The position numbers were made by a program, and so were the translations under genes. Source: Candidatus Nealsoniibacteriota bacterium (GTDB lineage Bacteria; Patescibacteriota; Minisyncoccia; Minisyncoccales; RBG-13-42-11). Taken from it: a stretch of DNA of 17,088 nucleotides. Every line of letters starts with the position of its first letter. The stretch's first letter is position 1. The stretch covers positions 1 through 17,088 of the forward strand of contig PWRH01000075.1 in assembly GCA_003556525.1 (NCBI GenBank), read 5' to 3'. This document shows, in pieces, positions 7,122 through 13,966 of the stretch. The notes beneath the pieces were generated by a model. The model ran no database searches and had not been told where the DNA came from. It was given only the letters and a program-made list of their open reading frames with translations.

Positions 7122-7877
7122 TTATATTTTATTATAAATTTTATTTTTTAGCAAAGTTTTTCGATAAAGACAAAAATCACATTCTGGAGAAGATGGTGGG
7201 ATTTCGCCCTCTAAACATTTTTTAGCTTCTACTAAAGTATTCTCAATCCAATCGTCATTTCCTTTGTAGGGTAAAACACTTATTTCAAATTCTAATTTTT
7301 GATCAAAAAAATCATTATCGGTAACTCCATTGCAATAAACAAAATAACCGACATTACTAACCTCAAATTCGTTTTTTCTCAAAAGCCATTGATAAACTTC
7401 CATCTGTCTTTTGTAGGCTTTTTGCCAATCTTGATCCAGATTAACTTGGCTATTTTTAGAGGTCGCCTTATAATCAACAACTATCAATTCATTTTTCTTG
7501 TTAATCCAAACATCGTCAACAGCCCCTTTAGTCAAAAAATTGGTTGGTTCATGTAAATATTGAACTCCTTTAAAATTGTTTTGCCATTCGGACAATTTTT
7601 CATGAGAAAAAGGAATAGCCTCAATATTATTTTTTTTCATCAAAGGGTGAGATTCTTTTTTGTCTCTATAATAATCAAATTCCTTTTTTAATAACTTATC
7701 AACCGCCGAGTTTAAAGTAAAAGGATAGCCAGGGGGTCTTTTAATCCCTAGCTTACAATCCAAATAAAAACAAAAAGGACACTCAATAAACAAGTCTATT
7801 TTACTTCTACTTAAGGGAAAAACTTTTTCTGGGCTATAGAAATTTGATTTTCTTTGGGGAGTATAATAATCAGACAT
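7122..7877 (-). CDS. PD-(D/E)XK nuclease, Cas4/RecB-like
   Basis: 251 residues of the PDDEXK_1 type. The N-terminal helix carries SRSKIDLFIECPFCFYLD (23-40) with C33, C36 and C41. The catalytic core shows GAVDDVW (118-124), VVDYKA (133-138) and KRQMEVYQWLL (156-166), that is the D, D-x-K and Q-x-x-x-Y positions of RecB-family nucleases. Two more cysteines, C233 and C236, lie near the C-terminus in PECDFC. Cysteines at both ends are characteristic of Cas4/AddB-type nucleases that hold a 4Fe-4S cluster, so a cluster is plausible here. No cas genes are nearby, so a general DNA repair or end-processing role is more likely than CRISPR adaptation. It lies 21 bases after a second nuclease of the same superfamily and two bases before ftsZ. 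Confidence 0.8.
   Translation of the reverse strand: MSDYYTPQRKSNFYSPEKVFPLSRSKIDLFIECPFCFYLDCKLGIKRPPGYPFTLNSAVDKLLKKEFDYYRDKKESHPLMKKNNIEAIPFSHEKLSEWQNNFKGVQYLHEPTNFLTKGAVDDVWINKKNELIVVDYKATSKNSQVNLDQDWQKAYKRQMEVYQWLLRKNEFEVSNVGYFVYCNGVTDNDFFDQKLEFEISVLPYKGNDDWIENTLVEAKKCLEGEIPPSSPECDFCLYRKTLLKNKIYNKI
7126..7154 (-). promoter_or_regulatory. ftsZ promoter, predicted leaderless
   Basis: TTGCTA (7149-7154), a 17-base spacer and TAAAAT (7126-7131) lie six bases before the ftsZ ATG, the same layout as the enolase promoter. It overlaps the last codons of the upstream nuclease gene. No Shine-Dalgarno sequence is seen. Low-complexity AT sequence makes chance matches possible. Confidence 0.5.
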
Positions 7878-7885
7878 TATATTGT

Positions 7886-7914
7886 ATTGTATTATAAACT
7901 ATTTTTTAAAACAA
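7886..7914 (-). promoter_or_regulatory. Promoter of the 251-residue nuclease, predicted leaderless
   Basis: TTGTTT (7909-7914), a 17-base spacer and TACAAT (7886-7891) lie eight bases before the ATG at 7877. The -10 region is a short TACAA repeat with overlapping alternatives (TATAAT 7891-7896, TACAAT 7881-7886), so the exact element is uncertain. No Shine-Dalgarno sequence is present. Confidence 0.45.
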
Positions 7915-8864
7915 GTTATCAAAGCTTTCAGCTCTTTATTGCTAAGATTTTCTTTCAATTTTTTCTTAATTTTTTCTTTTCCTAAAACTTTTTTTCCATC
8001 AATTCTTTCTTGAAACAATTCTTTCTCTTTTTCGGTTAAAAAATTTTCTTCTAAAACCTTATCTACAACATCTTTCTTTTTAACTAAATAATAAAGCTCT
8101 TTATTCATTCTTTCGTCACAGCCCACGTACTCAGCTTCTCCGGAAAATATTTTGTCAAATTGAGAACAACTATAACAATTGTTATAAGGAGAAGTACAAG
8201 AAAAATCATTTTTTAAGACCGCTTTTTTAATTTGCAAGGCCTGTTTTTTTAAAGAATTTAGCTTTTTTTCAATGTCAGTTATTTTTTTAGGAGTAGGCTC
8301 TTTATCTTTGGCCAAATACCAATAGCTGGTTTTTTTTATCTTTTTTTTGTAATTATAAGAAGCTAATAAATAATAAATAAAAAGCTGTAAAGAAGCTTCT
8401 TTTTCCTTATTTTTACCGGTTTTAAAATCAATAATATGAAGACTTTTATCAGGTAAAATCTCAGCCCAATCAATACTGCCCACTAAAAAAACATCTTTAA
8501 AGAGAGGCATTTTAGGCAAAGAATCGGTAACATCAAAATTAGGGTTTTTAAAAACTTGAGATTTTTGAGCAACTTTAATCATTTTCACTCCCCTTTTTTT
8601 AAAATGTTCTTCCTGTTTTTTGTAAGCAAATCCTCCCTTCTTCCCTTGATATTTTTTCCATATTTTTTCAAATCTTTTTAAAAGGTCTTCCCCTTTACCT
8701 TCTTCTATCGCTTCATGAACGGCGCTTCCTAAAGATAAATAGGGGCTGACTATTTGTATTTTTTTGCCAGTTTTAGGGTTTCTATATAAATGGTTGTAAT
8801 AATAAGATCTTTGGCAATTTTTAAAATTATTTAAACCAGTATGGGAAATCCAAATTTTAGACAT
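7899..8864 (-). CDS. PD-(D/E)XK nuclease with probable iron-sulphur cysteines, RecB/AddB-like
   Basis: 321 residues. The N-terminus has TGLNNFKNCQRSYYY (9-23), the family's opening helix with C17, followed by LGSAVHEAIE (45-54) with the conserved His. The catalytic core is VGSIDW (128-133), IIDFKTG (144-150) and SLQLFIYYLL (158-167), giving D132, D146, K148 and Q160. Three cysteines, C223, C230 and C233, follow the core and with C17 match the one-plus-three arrangement that binds a 4Fe-4S cluster in Cas4 and AddB. The lysine-rich last 80 residues have no assigned domain. The start overlaps the LOG gene by 8 bases, linking it to the pyk-rarA run. A role in DNA end processing is inferred; no helicase is encoded in the window. 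Confidence 0.85.
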   Translation of the reverse strand: MSKIWISHTGLNNFKNCQRSYYYNHLYRNPKTGKKIQIVSPYLSLGSAVHEAIEEGKGEDLLKRFEKIWKKYQGKKGGFAYKKQEEHFKKRGVKMIKVAQKSQVFKNPNFDVTDSLPKMPLFKDVFLVGSIDWAEILPDKSLHIIDFKTGKNKEKEASLQLFIYYLLASYNYKKKIKKTSYWYLAKDKEPTPKKITDIEKKLNSLKKQALQIKKAVLKNDFSCTSPYNNCYSCSQFDKIFSGEAEYVGCDERMNKELYYLVKKKDVVDKVLEENFLTEKEKELFQERIDGKKVLGKEKIKKKLKENLSNKELKALITCFKK

Positions 8865-9555
8865 AAAGTTTTTGGTATTTCTTTTTTAATTTTTCGATTG
8901 CCCTTAGGGCCTCTTCGGTGCTTTCTACTAAAGTATACAAATCACTATCTTTTTTGCCGATAGTTTTGTGTTTTCCGGCTAAATCTTTTTCTAACCAACC
9001 TAATAAAGGTTGCCAGTATTCTTTGTGGATTAAAACAATAGGTATTTTTTTAATCTTATTAGTTTGAATCAAAGTAATAATTTCAAAAAATTCATCAAGA
9101 GTACCAAAACCCCCCGGAAAAAAAACATAAGCTTGAGAGGCAAAAGCAAGCATCACTTTTCTAACAAAAAAGTAATGAAAGGTTTCACTGTCAGTATCAT
9201 ATTTATTCAATCCTTGCTCTTCAGGAAGGATAATATTCAGGCCGACTGATTTTCCCCCCGCCTCATGGGCTCCTTTGTTGGCCGCTTCCATTATTCCTCC
9301 CCCGCCGCCGGTAACTACGGTAAATCCTTTTTTAGACAAAGCAAAAGCCAACTCTTCAGCTTCTCGATAATATTCATGAGAAGGAGAAAGTCTAGCTGAG
9401 CCAAAAAAAGTAACTGTGTTTTTTTGTTTTTTTAAAAAACTAAAACCATGAACGAACTCATTTAGTATTCGAGAAACCCTAATGGAAGAAACATCCTTTA
9501 AGTGTTCTTTAAAAAAGGAATTATCTTCGGGAATAAAAAAGTATTTTTTCTTCAT
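8857..9555 (-). CDS. LOG-family (TIGR00730-type) nucleotide phosphoribohydrolase
   Basis: 232 residues with a Rossmann fold and the family's two signatures: TGGGGGIMEAANKGA (82-96) and PGGFGTLDE (147-155). The conserved Arg-Lys pair occurs in VRKVML (131-136). Characterised relatives cleave nucleoside 5'-monophosphates to the base and ribose 5-phosphate, either in cytokinin activation (LOG) or purine nucleotide turnover (PpnN). Older annotations of such proteins as lysine decarboxylase are misleading. Its ATG overlaps the rarA stop by 4 bases and it is followed by a nuclease with an 8-base overlap. A GGAG lies about 13 bases before the start, a little far for an ideal Shine-Dalgarno sequence. 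In this setting it may salvage bases from degraded nucleic acid; that is inference. Confidence 0.9.
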   Translation of the reverse strand: MKKKYFFIPEDNSFFKEHLKDVSSIRVSRILNEFVHGFSFLKKQKNTVTFFGSARLSPSHEYYREAEELAFALSKKGFTVVTGGGGGIMEAANKGAHEAGGKSVGLNIILPEEQGLNKYDTDSETFHYFFVRKVMLAFASQAYVFFPGGFGTLDEFFEIITLIQTNKIKKIPIVLIHKEYWQPLLGWLEKDLAGKHKTIGKKDSDLYTLVESTEEALRAIEKLKKKYQKLYV

Positions 9556-10751
9556 AAGTATTTTTTCTCTCCAATTTCTTTTGGAAAGTGTTTTTGATTA
9601 ATTTTTTTAAAATCATGAGCATATTGATAACCTTTTCCGTATCCTTTTTCTTTTAAAAAATCATTAACGGCATTTCTTAAATGAAGAGGAACTGGGTACG
9701 ACCCCTTTTTAGCATCTTTTTGAGCTTTTAACAAAGCGGAATAAGAATTATTGTTTTTTTTGGCCAAAGAAAGATAACAAATACCATGGGCCAAATTAAT
9801 CTGAGCTTCCGGCAACCCCACTTGATCTACCGCCCGGGCCGTAGCTATAGCTACCGACAAAGCTTGAGAATCAGCTAAACCAATATCTTCGGAAGCAAAA
9901 ATAATCATTCTTCGAGCAATAAATCTAGGATCCTCTCCTGACAATATCATTCTTGAAAACCAATAAAGAGCGGCTGAAGCATCAGAATCTCTCATTGATT
10001 TAATAAAAGCAGAAATTAAACTATAATGTTCTTCTCCTTTTTTATCATATCTTAAGGCGTGTTCTTTTAAAACTCTTTCAATATCTTTTTCCTTAAAAGC
10101 TTCTTTTTCAAAAAGTTTACTGGCAAATTCCAACCCGTTTAAAGCTGCCCGAGCATCTCCGTCAGCATAATTAATTAGCTTTTCTATTGCTTTTTTGCTT
10201 AATTTTTTTTCCAAGCTGTTTGCTCCTCTAATAATAATTTTTTCCAAGGCCTCTTTAGATAAGGGTTTTAAAGAATAAACGATAGACCTGGAAATCAAAG
10301 GGGAGATAACTCCAAAAGAAGGGTTTTCTGTTGTCGCTCCAATCAAAGTAATAATCCCCTGCTCTACCGAAGATAAAAGAATGTCCTGCTGGGCTTTGTT
10401 AAATCTATGAATCTCATCAATAAAAACAATGGTTTTTTGTTCATTATACTTTCTTCTTTCTTTGGCCCTTTCTATTTCTTTTTTAACTTGAGCTACTCCA
10501 GTGCTAGCGGCATCAAATTTTTTAAAAAAGGCTTTCGTTTTTTTAGCGATGATATAGGCCAAAGTGGTTTTACCGGAACCGGGCGGTCCCCATAAAATCA
10601 AAGAATTAATTTGGTCCTTTTCAACCAGTTTTCTCAAAGGGCTATTTTTACCACAAAGTTCTTGTTGGCCAAAAAAATTCTCGAAATTCTCAGGTCGCAT
10701 TTTTTCGGCTAATGGTTTTTCAAATTTTTTCTGATCAAAAAGATCTTCCAT
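9552..10751 (-). CDS. rarA: Replication-associated recombination protein RarA/MgsA (AAA+ ATPase)
   Basis: 399 residues, close to the family's usual 420-450. Begins with the typical PLAEKMRPENFENFFGQQ segment (13-30). Walker A is GPPGSGKT (55-62), Walker B is FIDEIHRF (110-117), sensor 1 is GATTENP (138-144), and DGDARAALN carries the sensor-2 arginine. The C-terminal half holds the tetramerisation region (SEDIGLAD and following). RarA acts at stalled replication forks and binds DNA ends and single-strand binding protein. The start overlaps the preceding CAP gene by 17 bases, and AGGA sits 10 bases upstream inside that gene, supporting this ATG. It is followed immediately by a LOG protein and then by RecB-like nucleases, consistent with a DNA-maintenance grouping. 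Confidence 0.95.
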   Translation of the reverse strand: MEDLFDQKKFEKPLAEKMRPENFENFFGQQELCGKNSPLRKLVEKDQINSLILWGPPGSGKTTLAYIIAKKTKAFFKKFDAASTGVAQVKKEIERAKERRKYNEQKTIVFIDEIHRFNKAQQDILLSSVEQGIITLIGATTENPSFGVISPLISRSIVYSLKPLSKEALEKIIIRGANSLEKKLSKKAIEKLINYADGDARAALNGLEFASKLFEKEAFKEKDIERVLKEHALRYDKKGEEHYSLISAFIKSMRDSDASAALYWFSRMILSGEDPRFIARRMIIFASEDIGLADSQALSVAIATARAVDQVGLPEAQINLAHGICYLSLAKKNNNSYSALLKAQKDAKKGSYPVPLHLRNAVNDFLKEKGYGKGYQYAHDFKKINQKHFPKEIGEKKYL

Positions 10752-11343
10752 TTTTAATTAATCCTAAAAAGTTAGCCATATTTTCTTGCAAAGTAATATT
10801 AGCTAAAAAAAGCTCATTTTTAAAAAAAGACTCGGTTTGAGGTTTCCCAAATATTTGAATAATCAAATCATTTTTAATAGCCAATCCTATTTCTTCGTAT
10901 CTTTTATCTAAAATATTCTCTCTATGAGAAGGACTATCCATCCAAGCTTCAACTAAGCTTTGATCATTTAAAAAATTACCTCTAGCGATATTTTCGCCTA
11001 ATAATAAGAAAGAATAACCCTTAGACTCTGCTTCTTTTTTAAATTCTTTTTCTGAGAGATGATCAAAATAATTTTTTTCTATCATATCTTCAATTCTCTT
11101 TTTGGCTAATTTGTTTAAAAGATCGTTTTCTTTGAGTTGATCGATTTTCTTTTCTTCTCTTCGAGAATTAGTGAAAACAATAATACCTTCTTTGGTTAAT
11201 TCAGAATTATTATTTAAATCTTCTTTTATTAAAATTTCCTGAATGGAAATTTCTCTTTCTTTTTCTACCGGCTGGGAAAGAAAATAAAGAATCAAAAAAG
11301 GAAATAATAGAAGAATTAAAAAAATAATTAATTTATTTTTCAT
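10735..11343 (-). CDS. Membrane-anchored CAP/SCP-domain protein (YkwD-like)
   Basis: 202 residues. Residues 4-24 form a signal anchor. A CAP domain fills about 50-170: FTNSRRE near its start, FDHLS with H95, GENIARG with E117, EAWMDSPSHRENIL with H140, and EEIGLAI followed by IFGKP. The two His and Glu that line the CAP cleft are all present. Bacterial members are usually extracytoplasmic with largely unknown biochemical activity. The last 30 residues are hydrophobic/amphipathic without an assigned role. It overlaps the nitroreductase gene by 11 bases at its start and rarA by 17 bases at its end, so it is translationally coupled within a cytoplasmic-enzyme operon. Confidence 0.88.
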   Translation of the reverse strand: MKNKLIIFLILLLFPFLILYFLSQPVEKEREISIQEILIKEDLNNNSELTKEGIIVFTNSRREEKKIDQLKENDLLNKLAKKRIEDMIEKNYFDHLSEKEFKKEAESKGYSFLLLGENIARGNFLNDQSLVEAWMDSPSHRENILDKRYEEIGLAIKNDLIIQIFGKPQTESFFKNELFLANITLQENMANFLGLIKNGRSF

Positions 11344-11869
11344 AACGAATGATATCTTTTAACTTTCTTTTAGGAACAATCAAAACCCCGTTTTTTCTTT
11401 TATATTCAAGAGGACCTTCTGTTTCTTCGATCACCGGTTTTTCCGCCGGATAACCTAAAGCTATAACTAGCTTTATCTTTAAGTTTGAGGGAATATTAAA
11501 AAGATCCCTGATTTTTTCTCTATCAATGGCTCCTAAAATACAACTTCCTAATTTCTGAGAAAAAGCAGTTAAAACAATATTTTGAACAGCTAAACCAACA
11601 TCAATATCTTTATCGTTTTTGTCAAGAACAACGATATAGGCCGAAGGTCTCCCTTCCTTATTGTCAATCTCTCCTCCGAAAGTTAAACATCGAAATAATT
11701 CATCTTTCTTTTTATTATTAACAATTAAATATTCCAAGGGTTGTTTATTATTAGCCGAAGGAGCATATCTTGCCTGATCAATACAATGTCTTAAAATTTT
11801 CTCTGAAACTTCCTTCTTTCGAAATAGCCTTATGGATCTCCTTTTTTCAATGGCTTTTTTCAAGTTCAT
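11333..11869 (-). CDS. Nitroreductase-family FMN oxidoreductase
   Basis: 178 residues with the nitroreductase fold. FMN-binding elements are RRSIRLF (10-16), APSANNKQP (36-44), the helix DVGLAVQNIVLTAFSQKLGS (90-109) and ALGYPAEKP (137-145). Residues between about 58 and 88 are short, so the protein is at the small end of the family, resembling compact archaeal and CPR members rather than NfsB. Homologues reduce nitro compounds, quinones or flavins with NAD(P)H; the substrate cannot be told from sequence. The ATG overlaps the pyruvate kinase stop by 4 bases, and its own stop lies 11 bases inside the CAP gene. Confidence 0.87.
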   Translation of the reverse strand: MNLKKAIEKRRSIRLFRKKEVSEKILRHCIDQARYAPSANNKQPLEYLIVNNKKKDELFRCLTFGGEIDNKEGRPSAYIVVLDKNDKDIDVGLAVQNIVLTAFSQKLGSCILGAIDREKIRDLFNIPSNLKIKLVIALGYPAEKPVIEETEGPLEYKRKNGVLIVPKRKLKDIIRYEK

Positions 11870-13263
11870 ATTTTAATTAGAGAGAAAGAATTAAAAACGT
11901 TAATTTTCTTCTTTTGTTTCCCGTGAATAATAGCCAATATTTCTTTATCTTTGACTATTTTTTTCTTTTTTAATAGATCAAATATCTTTTTTTCAGAGTA
12001 AGATTTAGGAACACAAATTGGGTTAATGCCAAAAGACATAGTTAAGATTTCCGCTGTCTTTTTATTGTTGGTAATGGCAATTATTTCCGCTCGGGAACGA
12101 AAACTAGCTATTACTTTTGCCGTATAACCAGACTCGGTAAAAACAAGAATTTTTTCTACTTTTAAAAGGCTTTGTTTTTCCACTATAGAAATAACGGAGC
12201 TGGCAATTAGTTCCACTACATTATAGGGTTTTAATTGTAAATTTTCAAAAACAGCTTTTTGTTCATTAAACAAAAGAATCTTAGCCATAGCTTGAACCGC
12301 TTTTATTGGATATTTACCGGTGGCTGTTTCCTCAGAAAGCATAACACTATCTGCTTTGTCAAAAGCAGCGCTGGCTACGTCAATAGCCTCTGCTCTGGTT
12401 GGTCTTGGATTTTCAACCATAGAATGTAACATCTGAGTAGCAATAATAACTGGAATTCTTTGCAGTCGGCATTTTTTAATAATATTTTTTTGCCAAAAAG
12501 CCAGTTGTTCAATCGGAACCTCTACTCCTAAATCTCCTCTAGCTATCATAACTCCGTCAGAGTTTTCTACTAATTCATCAATATTGTCCAAAGCTTCCTG
12601 ACACTCTATCTTAGCGATAATCTGAGCTTTAATTTTTCTCTTTTCAATTTCTTTTTTCAAAATATCAATATCTTTTTTGGTCCGAGAAAAAGAAAGAGCA
12701 ATAAAATCAACTTTATTTTTAGTAATTAGATCCAATCTTTTAATATCTTGGTCTATTAAAGAAGAAAGCTCTATTTTTCTCTTGGGAATGTTCAGGCTTT
12801 TTTTATTCTTAATCTTTCCTCCCTGGATCACCTCGGCCTTAATCAGGTTTTTATTCTTAAAAACGACTTTCATTTCTATAAACCCATCATCAATCAAAAA
12901 AATATCACCTTTTTTTAGGGTTTTAAAAACTACTTTATTCAAAACGGCTATTTGTATCTCTTTAGAAAAAAAAGAGTCCCCTATTGTTATTTTTTCTCCC
13001 TTTTTAACTTGAATTATTTTTTTATCTTTGGTGTCTATCCTGATTTCCGGTCCTTGTAAATCTATAAGGATGCCGACAACTTTCTTGAGCTTATTAGCCA
13101 CTTCTTGAACTCTTTTTATTCTTTTATTGTGCCAAGAAATTTCATTATGTTTTAGATTAAATCTAAAAACGTTTACCCCCTGCAGAATCAAATCTCTAAT
13201 TGTTTCTTTTTTATCAGAAGAAGGTCCTAAGGTGGCTATTATTTTTGTTTTTTGTTCTTTCAT
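11866..13263 (-). CDS. pyk: Pyruvate kinase
   Basis: Converts phosphoenolpyruvate and ADP to pyruvate and ATP. From the ATG at 13263 there are 465 residues: TKIIATLGPSS (6-16), R34-x-N36, DLQGPEIR (68-75), a B domain (about 80-160), AKIECQEAL with the catalytic Lys and metal-binding Glu, MIARGDLGVEVP, TQMLHSMVENPRPTRAE, DSVMLSEETATGKYP, and a C-terminal domain with SGYTAKVIASFRSRAEIIAIT. An in-frame GTG at 13281 could add six residues, but the promoter lies over it, so I prefer 13263. Around the monovalent-cation site it combines Leu69-Gln70 of potassium-independent enzymes with Glu73 of potassium-dependent ones, and Lys38 replaces the usual Ser in N-F-S-H. It heads a long overlapping operon. 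Confidence 0.95.
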   Translation of the reverse strand: MKEQKTKIIATLGPSSDKKETIRDLILQGVNVFRFNLKHNEISWHNKRIKRVQEVANKLKKVVGILIDLQGPEIRIDTKDKKIIQVKKGEKITIGDSFFSKEIQIAVLNKVVFKTLKKGDIFLIDDGFIEMKVVFKNKNLIKAEVIQGGKIKNKKSLNIPKRKIELSSLIDQDIKRLDLITKNKVDFIALSFSRTKKDIDILKKEIEKRKIKAQIIAKIECQEALDNIDELVENSDGVMIARGDLGVEVPIEQLAFWQKNIIKKCRLQRIPVIIATQMLHSMVENPRPTRAEAIDVASAAFDKADSVMLSEETATGKYPIKAVQAMAKILLFNEQKAVFENLQLKPYNVVELIASSVISIVEKQSLLKVEKILVFTESGYTAKVIASFRSRAEIIAITNNKKTAEILTMSFGINPICVPKSYSEKKIFDLLKKKKIVKDKEILAIIHGKQKKKINVFNSFSLIKI

Positions 13264-13271
13264 ATTTTTAA

Positions 13272-13280
13272 ATTGTAACA
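13272..13280 (-). promoter_or_regulatory. Extended -10 promoter of pyk, predicted leaderless
   Basis: TGTTACAAT (13272-13280) is an extended -10 element (TGn followed by TACAAT), eight bases before the pyk ATG. The -35 position falls in the T-tract of the preceding amidase terminator and does not match consensus. No Shine-Dalgarno sequence precedes the ATG. Confidence 0.5.
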
Positions 13281-13294
13281 CATTAAAAAGAAAT

Positions 13295-13324
13295 AAAAAA
13301 GCCCCGAAATTAAATTCTCGGGGC
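13295..13324 (-). terminator. Rho-independent terminator of the amidase gene
   Basis: On the minus strand GCCCCGA and TCGGGGC (arms 13318-13324 and 13301-13307) form a perfect 7-base stem with a 10-base loop, followed at once by six T (13295-13300). It lies just past the amidase stop codon and insulates pyk. Confidence 0.88.
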
Positions 13325-13336
13325 TATTAAAAGATT

Positions 13337-13375
13337 GCTCGGTTACTAAAACAGTTTTTGAATCAGTAACCGAGC
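13337..13375. repeat. 11-base perfect inverted repeat spanning the amidase stop codon
   Basis: GCTCGGTTACT (13337-13347) and AGTAACCGAGC (13365-13375) are exact complements around a 17-base loop. The left arm contains the amidase stop codon, which reads TAG TAA as tandem stops, and the right arm encodes residues near the C-terminus. With the terminator that follows, the mRNA ends in two tandem hairpins. A role in mRNA 3'-end protection is possible. Confidence 0.7.
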
Positions 13376-13849
13376 GGTCAAACTTCGAAGAATATCCAAG
13401 TCAACTCCAGGACATTCTTCATGATGTCCCTGAATCCCTCCTTTTTCCGAAAGATCCAAGGGATTAATCTTATACCTTTGGCATAAATCGGCCAAAAGCA
13501 CCACCATTGACCGTAGTTGCTCCTCATTATACTCAGAGTGGCCGACAAAAACCACTCCGAGGCTGAAAGGGTTTCGGTTGAAGTCTCTCCCGGTTCGAGC
13601 ATGAGCTCCTTGAAGGTGCTCTGCCCGTCCCGGTTGGATTTCACCATCTTTGGTTATCACGTAATGATAACCAATATCATTCCAACCGTTCACCCCCACA
13701 TGATGCCTTCGAAAAGAGTCTACATCACCCTGCTCTGTAGCAGAATGATGAATAACTATTACGGTAGTTTCCTCTCTCTCTACCATCCGAGCGAGAGAAA
13801 CAGTCGAGAAAACAAAAAAACTCGCCATCAACAAGCTCATAGTCTTCAT
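13346..13849 (-). CDS. Secreted T7-lysozyme-type N-acetylmuramoyl-L-alanine amidase
   Basis: 167 residues. Residues 1-20 look like a signal peptide ending VSLA. The rest matches the amidase_2/PGRP fold of T7 lysozyme: zinc ligand H34 in VIHHSAT, GWNDIGYHYVITKDG with Y61, GAHARTG, and GHHEECPG with zinc ligands H142 and C146. It would cleave the amide between N-acetylmuramic acid and L-alanine outside the membrane. The segment between the last two ligands is four residues shorter than in T7 lysozyme and lacks the Lys (K128 there). Its base composition differs sharply from neighbours: 26, 33 and 26 G+C in three 60-base lines inside the gene, against 14 in a line inside pyk. With its consensus promoter, strong AAGGAG eight bases before ATG, and own terminator, this points to horizontal acquisition, possibly from phage or a Gram-negative host. 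Confidence 0.9.
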   Translation of the reverse strand: MKTMSLLMASFFVFSTVSLARMVEREETTVIVIHHSATEQGDVDSFRRHHVGVNGWNDIGYHYVITKDGEIQPGRAEHLQGAHARTGRDFNRNPFSLGVVFVGHSEYNEEQLRSMVVLLADLCQRYKINPLDLSEKGGIQGHHEECPGVDLDILRSLTARLLIQKLF

Positions 13850-13897
13850 CGTTTATCTCCTTTTCAAAAGTAACCTTAACGTCAACGAACTAACCTT

Positions 13898-13926
13898 ATT
13901 ATATATTAATTATTAGTTTTTGTCAA
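13898..13926 (-). promoter_or_regulatory. Consensus sigma70 promoter of the amidase gene
   Basis: TTGACA (13921-13926) and TATAAT (13898-13903) are perfect consensus hexamers with an ideal 17-base spacer. Transcription should start near 13891, giving a leader of about 40 bases that contains AAAGGAG before the ATG at 13849. It is the strongest-looking promoter in the window. Confidence 0.88.
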
Positions 13927-13961
13927 TAATAAAAGACCCTTTGGTTTTAACCGCCGGGCCT
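13925..13961 (-). terminator. Probable terminator of the 27-residue peptide gene
   Basis: On the minus strand AGGCCC (13956-13961) can pair with GGGTCT (13934-13939) through one G-U, followed by TTTATTATT (13925-13933). An alternative stem AACCG/CGGTT, nearer the stop codon, uses some of the same bases and would exclude the first. The U-tract runs into the -35 box of the amidase promoter. Confidence 0.5.
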
Positions 13962-13966
13962 CGGTT

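Noticed and set aside
7122..8864. Cas4 genes of a CRISPR system
   Set aside because: No other cas gene and no spaced direct repeats were found in the window.
8857..9555. Lysine decarboxylase
   Set aside because: The PGGFGTLDE signature belongs to the LOG/TIGR00730 family; the decarboxylase label is a known misannotation.
13337..13375. 11-base inverted repeat as a mobile-element end or attachment site
   Set aside because: The two arms lie only 17 bases apart and no second copy was noticed elsewhere in the window, so a hairpin is the simpler reading.
13378..13647. 89-codon minus-strand frame inside the amidase gene
   Set aside because: It lies wholly within the amidase gene, which has clear family motifs; the higher G+C there lengthens shadow frames.
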